The position numbers were made by a program, and so were the translations under genes. A DNA stretch of 9,846 nucleotides from JBQTIM01 sp052388135 (lineage in GTDB: Bacteria > Elusimicrobiota > Elusimicrobia > FEN-1173), in contig JBQTIM010000072.1 of NCBI GenBank assembly GCA_052388135.1, forward strand, positions 1-9,846. The letters are read 5' to 3'. The notes beneath the pieces are model-generated. The model was not told the DNA's origin and did no database searches. It was given only the letters and a program-made list of their open reading frames with translations. Of this stretch, positions 8,279 to 9,846 are shown piece after piece (position 1 is the stretch's first letter; each line of letters begins with the position of its first letter).

Positions 8279-9522
8279 GCCTGGTGGTCATGAAGTTCGG
8301 CGGGTCGTCGGTGGCCGACGCCGACAAAATCAAGAACGTGGCCGCGCGGGTGGCGGCGCGGCGGCGCGCCGGCGACAAGGTGGTGGTGGTGGTGTCCGCT
8401 CCCGGCGACATGACGGACGATTTGATCACCATGGCCGAGGGCGTTACGGACGATCCCGACGACCGGGAGATGGACATGCTCTTGTCCACCGGCGAGCAAG
8501 TGTCCATCGCCCTCCTGTCCATGGCGGTGGAACGGCTGGGCGTGGACGCCGTGTCCCTCACCGGCCCCCAGGCGGGCATCTTCGCGGATTTGGCGCACAC
8601 GCGGGCGCGCATCACCCGCATCCAGCCGCGGAAGATCACGGCCGAGCTGGCCAAGGGCCGCGCGGTCATCGTGGCCGGCTTCCAGGGCCTCAACGCCCGG
8701 CGCGACATCGTGACCCTGGGCCGCGGAGGCTCCGACCTGACGGCCGTGGCCCTGGCCGCGGCGCTCAAGGCCGACGTGTGCGAAATCTTCACCGACGTGG
8801 ACGGCGTCTACACCACCGACCCGCGCGTCGTGCCCGAGGCCCGCAAGATCGGCCGCATCCATTACGACGAGATGCTGGAGCTGGCCGGCGCCGGCGCCCA
8901 GGTGATGCAGGCGCGGTCCATCGAGGTCGGCAAAAAGTTCGGCGTTCCCATTCACGTCCGCTCCACCTTCAGCCAGGCGGAGGGGACTCTCATCACCGCG
9001 GAGGTTCCCGGCATGGAAGAAGTCGTCGTTTCAGGCGTGGCGTTCGACAAGAACCAGGCGAAGGTCACCATCATCGACGTGCCCGACCGGCCCGGCGTGG
9101 CGGCCGATATTTTCGGCGCCCTGGCCGAGCACGGCGTCAACGTGGACATGATCATCCAGTCCGCGCCGCTGGCGGCCAAGAACCACATCTCCTTCACCGT
9201 GGCGCGCACCGACGCCCGCAAGGCCCTCACCGTTTTGGAGCGGGTGAAGGAAAGGCTGAAGGCGCGGGAGATCCTCTGCGACGAGGGCGTGGCGAAGATT
9301 TCCATCGTGGGCGTGGGCATGCGCAGCCACCCCGGCGTGGCCGCCAAACTCTTCAAGACCCTTTCCGCCGGCGGCATCAACATAGACATGATCTCCACCT
9401 CCGAGATCAAGGTGGCCTGCGTGGTCAAGCAGACCGACGGCGAGAAAGCCGTGCGCCTGGTCCACAAAGCCTTCGGCCTGGACAAGCGCTCGTCCAAGCA
9501 GACGGTGAAAGCCACGGCGTAA
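8275..9522 (+). CDS. lysC: Aspartokinase (alpha subunit)
   Basis: Phosphorylates L-aspartate, the first step to lysine, threonine, methionine and isoleucine. 415 aa, the size of the LysC type with two subunits (such as B. subtilis and Corynebacterium). Kinase domain: MKFGGSSV at 6-13, STGEQVS at 71-77, GFQGLN at 135-140, TLGRGGSDLTA at 147-157, FTDVDGVYTTDPR at 172-184. Regulatory part: two ACT domains at about 264-330 and 341-405, each opening with a VTIIDVPDRPGVAADIF or ISIVGVGMRSHPGVAAKLF type segment (267-280, 343-360). Feedback control by lysine and/or threonine is expected but the type cannot be read from sequence. The ATG overlaps the thrB stop (ATGA). A second, internal start at 9013 likely yields a beta subunit. 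Confidence 0.97.
   Translation: MSLVVMKFGGSSVADADKIKNVAARVAARRRAGDKVVVVVSAPGDMTDDLITMAEGVTDDPDDREMDMLLSTGEQVSIALLSMAVERLGVDAVSLTGPQAGIFADLAHTRARITRIQPRKITAELAKGRAVIVAGFQGLNARRDIVTLGRGGSDLTAVALAAALKADVCEIFTDVDGVYTTDPRVVPEARKIGRIHYDEMLELAGAGAQVMQARSIEVGKKFGVPIHVRSTFSQAEGTLITAEVPGMEEVVVSGVAFDKNQAKVTIIDVPDRPGVAADIFGALAEHGVNVDMIIQSAPLAAKNHISFTVARTDARKALTVLERVKERLKAREILCDEGVAKISIVGVGMRSHPGVAAKLFKTLSAGGINIDMISTSEIKVACVVKQTDGEKAVRLVHKAFGLDKRSSKQTVKATA
9000..9004 (+). promoter_or_regulatory. Internal ribosome binding site in lysC
   Basis: GGAGG, eight nt before the in-frame ATG at 9013. It lies at the junction between kinase and ACT domains, where LysC beta-subunit starts are known in other bacteria. 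It is stronger than any site I see upstream of the lysC start itself. Confidence 0.65.
9013..9522 (+). CDS. Aspartokinase beta subunit (internal start within lysC)
   Basis: In-frame product of lysC from M247, 169 aa, beginning MEEVVVSGVAFDKNQAKVT and comprising only the two ACT domains. In Bacillus and Corynebacterium the same gene arrangement gives an alpha2-beta2 enzyme whose beta chain starts at the equivalent place with a very similar opening (EE..V.GVA.D...AKVT). Evidence here is position, the GGAGG site at 9000-9004 and the family precedent. Its existence in this organism is inferred. Confidence 0.6.
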   Translation: MEEVVVSGVAFDKNQAKVTIIDVPDRPGVAADIFGALAEHGVNVDMIIQSAPLAAKNHISFTVARTDARKALTVLERVKERLKAREILCDEGVAKISIVGVGMRSHPGVAAKLFKTLSAGGINIDMISTSEIKVACVVKQTDGEKAVRLVHKAFGLDKRSSKQTVKATA

Positions 9523-9529
9523 GCGACGG

Positions 9530-9544
9530 GGAATTTAGAATTCC
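9530..9544 (+). repeat. Small hairpin just after lysC
   Basis: GGAATT at 9530-9535 and AATTCC at 9539-9544 form a 6-bp stem with a 3-nt loop, 7 nt past the lysC stop. It is AT-rich and has no T-run, so it is a poor terminator candidate. From here to 9630 I see no gene; the stretch contains a short run of CCGGTT-type repeats at about 9580-9605. Confidence 0.35.
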
Positions 9545-9636
9545 ACGAGCAGTGATTGCTTGAGCGGCCACGGTGACGCCGGCCGGTTCGGCCCGGTTCC
9601 GGTTTGTTTGTTGTAGGGCCCCCTGCGGCGTTTCGA

Positions 9637-9728
9637 GCGCATCCTTTTTGCGGGGGGTAGGCCCGACCTGAAGCCTCCGATCGGCCGTTGAGGAGGCTGA
9701 TTGGAGGGCCGCCGCAAAAAGGATGCGC
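9637..9728. repeat. 17-bp perfect inverted repeat downstream of lysC
   Basis: GCGCATCCTTTTTGCGG at 9637-9653 and its exact complement at 9712-9728 enclose 58 nt. That loop contains its own 7-bp stem, AGCCTCC 9672-9678 with GGAGGCT 9692-9698. An outer CCTGCG 9622-9627 and CGCAGG 9728-9733 could add pairs around a side bulge. The size and nested symmetry fit a small mobile repeat (MITE or REP-like) or a structured 3' UTR. There is no coding sequence in it and no obvious target-site duplication. The left arm has five T's, followed by G/C-rich sequence. Confidence 0.75.
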
Positions 9729-9754
9729 GCAGGCCGCCGGGGGTGCGTTTCTTT

Positions 9755-9788
9755 GGTTCCTTTCTTTGCGCACCTAAAGAAAGGAACC
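9755..9788 (+). repeat. 13-bp perfect hairpin before the next gene
   Basis: GGTTCCTTTCTTT at 9755-9767 pairs with 9776-9788; the loop is GCGCACCT. Polypyrimidine/polypurine arms of this style are common in intergenic repeats of Proteobacteria and other phyla (from memory). The loop contains CGCACC (9769-9774), complementary to GGTGCG at 9742-9747, so a pseudoknot is possible. Confidence 0.7.
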
Positions 9789-9791
9789 CGG

Positions 9792-9817
9792 GTCCAGGGG
9801 GTGGAACCCCCTGGGAC
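9792..9817 (+). repeat. GC-rich hairpin with GGA loop before the next gene
   Basis: CCAGGGGGT at 9794-9802 pairs with ACCCCCTGG at 9806-9814 around a 3-nt GGA loop. GT 9792-9793 and AC 9816-9817 extend it across one bulged G. It starts 3 nt after the previous hairpin, ends 13 nt before the ribosome site at 9831 and has no T-run. Confidence 0.65.
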
Positions 9818-9830
9818 GCGTTGTAATAAT

Positions 9831-9846
9831 GAGGTAAGAGATGAAA
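9831..9846 (+). CDS. Probable start of the next gene (3' partial; two codons visible)
   Basis: GAGGT at 9831-9835 lies five nt before ATG AAA at 9841-9846, a well-placed Shine-Dalgarno and start codon after 300 nt without coding sequence. The coding part begins at 9841; the stated range includes the ribosome site. Only Met-Lys can be read, so the product is unknown. Confidence 0.45.

Noticed and set aside
9535..9717. 60-codon - strand open frame in the lysC downstream spacer
   Set aside because: It runs through the inverted repeat, has no ribosome site that I can see and a composition expected of random GC-rich sequence.
9755..9814. Intrinsic terminator for lysC
   Set aside because: The stems are stable but no T-run follows either one, so a canonical Rho-independent terminator is not supported.
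9824..9830. TAATAAT as a -10 promoter box before 9841
   Set aside because: It would leave almost no leader and the matching -35 position falls inside the GC-rich hairpin; not enough to call.

Overview
The window is a GC-rich stretch of bacterial chromosome with every supported gene on the + strand, packed head to tail. Two genes needed for ADP-heptose (gmhA and an rfaE2-type adenylyltransferase) point to a diderm, LPS-making bacterium. The EF-P, biotin carboxyl carrier protein and biotin carboxylase are bacterial in type. The gene content would fit a deep-branching GC-rich diderm such as Elusimicrobiota, Omnitrophota or a deltaproteobacterial-grade group, but this placement is inference and no marker here fixes the phylum.

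Layout: (1) 2-3523 is the classic pepP/pepQ-like peptidase, efp, accB, accC block (proline peptidase, translation factor for polyproline, two subunits of acetyl-CoA carboxylase). (2) 3597-4729 holds gmhA and rfaE2, two steps of ADP-heptose synthesis for the LPS core. (3) 4716-7234 is a thiamin pyrimidine-branch operon, thiD2-thiE-thiC, whose first gene overlaps rfaE2. ThiC makes HMP-P, the ThiD2-family protein is expected to phosphorylate it to HMP-PP, and ThiE joins that to thiazole phosphate. ThiD2 is a separate gene here, directly upstream of ThiE, whereas in cyanobacteria the two are fused. (4) 7325-9522 is thrB-lysC (homoserine kinase and aspartokinase, 4-nt overlap) of the aspartate amino-acid pathway. 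lysC carries a strong internal ribosome site and start for a separate regulatory beta subunit. (5) 9523-9846 is non-coding and rich in inverted repeats. It ends in a Shine-Dalgarno site and ATG that probably open the next gene.

The spacers hold the less ordinary material. Two of them (1003-1087 and 3525-3584) carry degenerate 7-nt tandem repeats whose two sides are inverted with respect to each other, built from different heptamers. The thiC-thrB spacer contains an inverted-repeat element whose end supplies the ATG of thrB. The last 220 bases contain a 17-bp perfect inverted repeat and two further hairpins, one with a loop that could form a pseudoknot with sequence just upstream. I see no CRISPR array, rRNA or tRNA gene, transposase, phage gene or new defence-like system. 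This is mostly a housekeeping region with interesting repeats.
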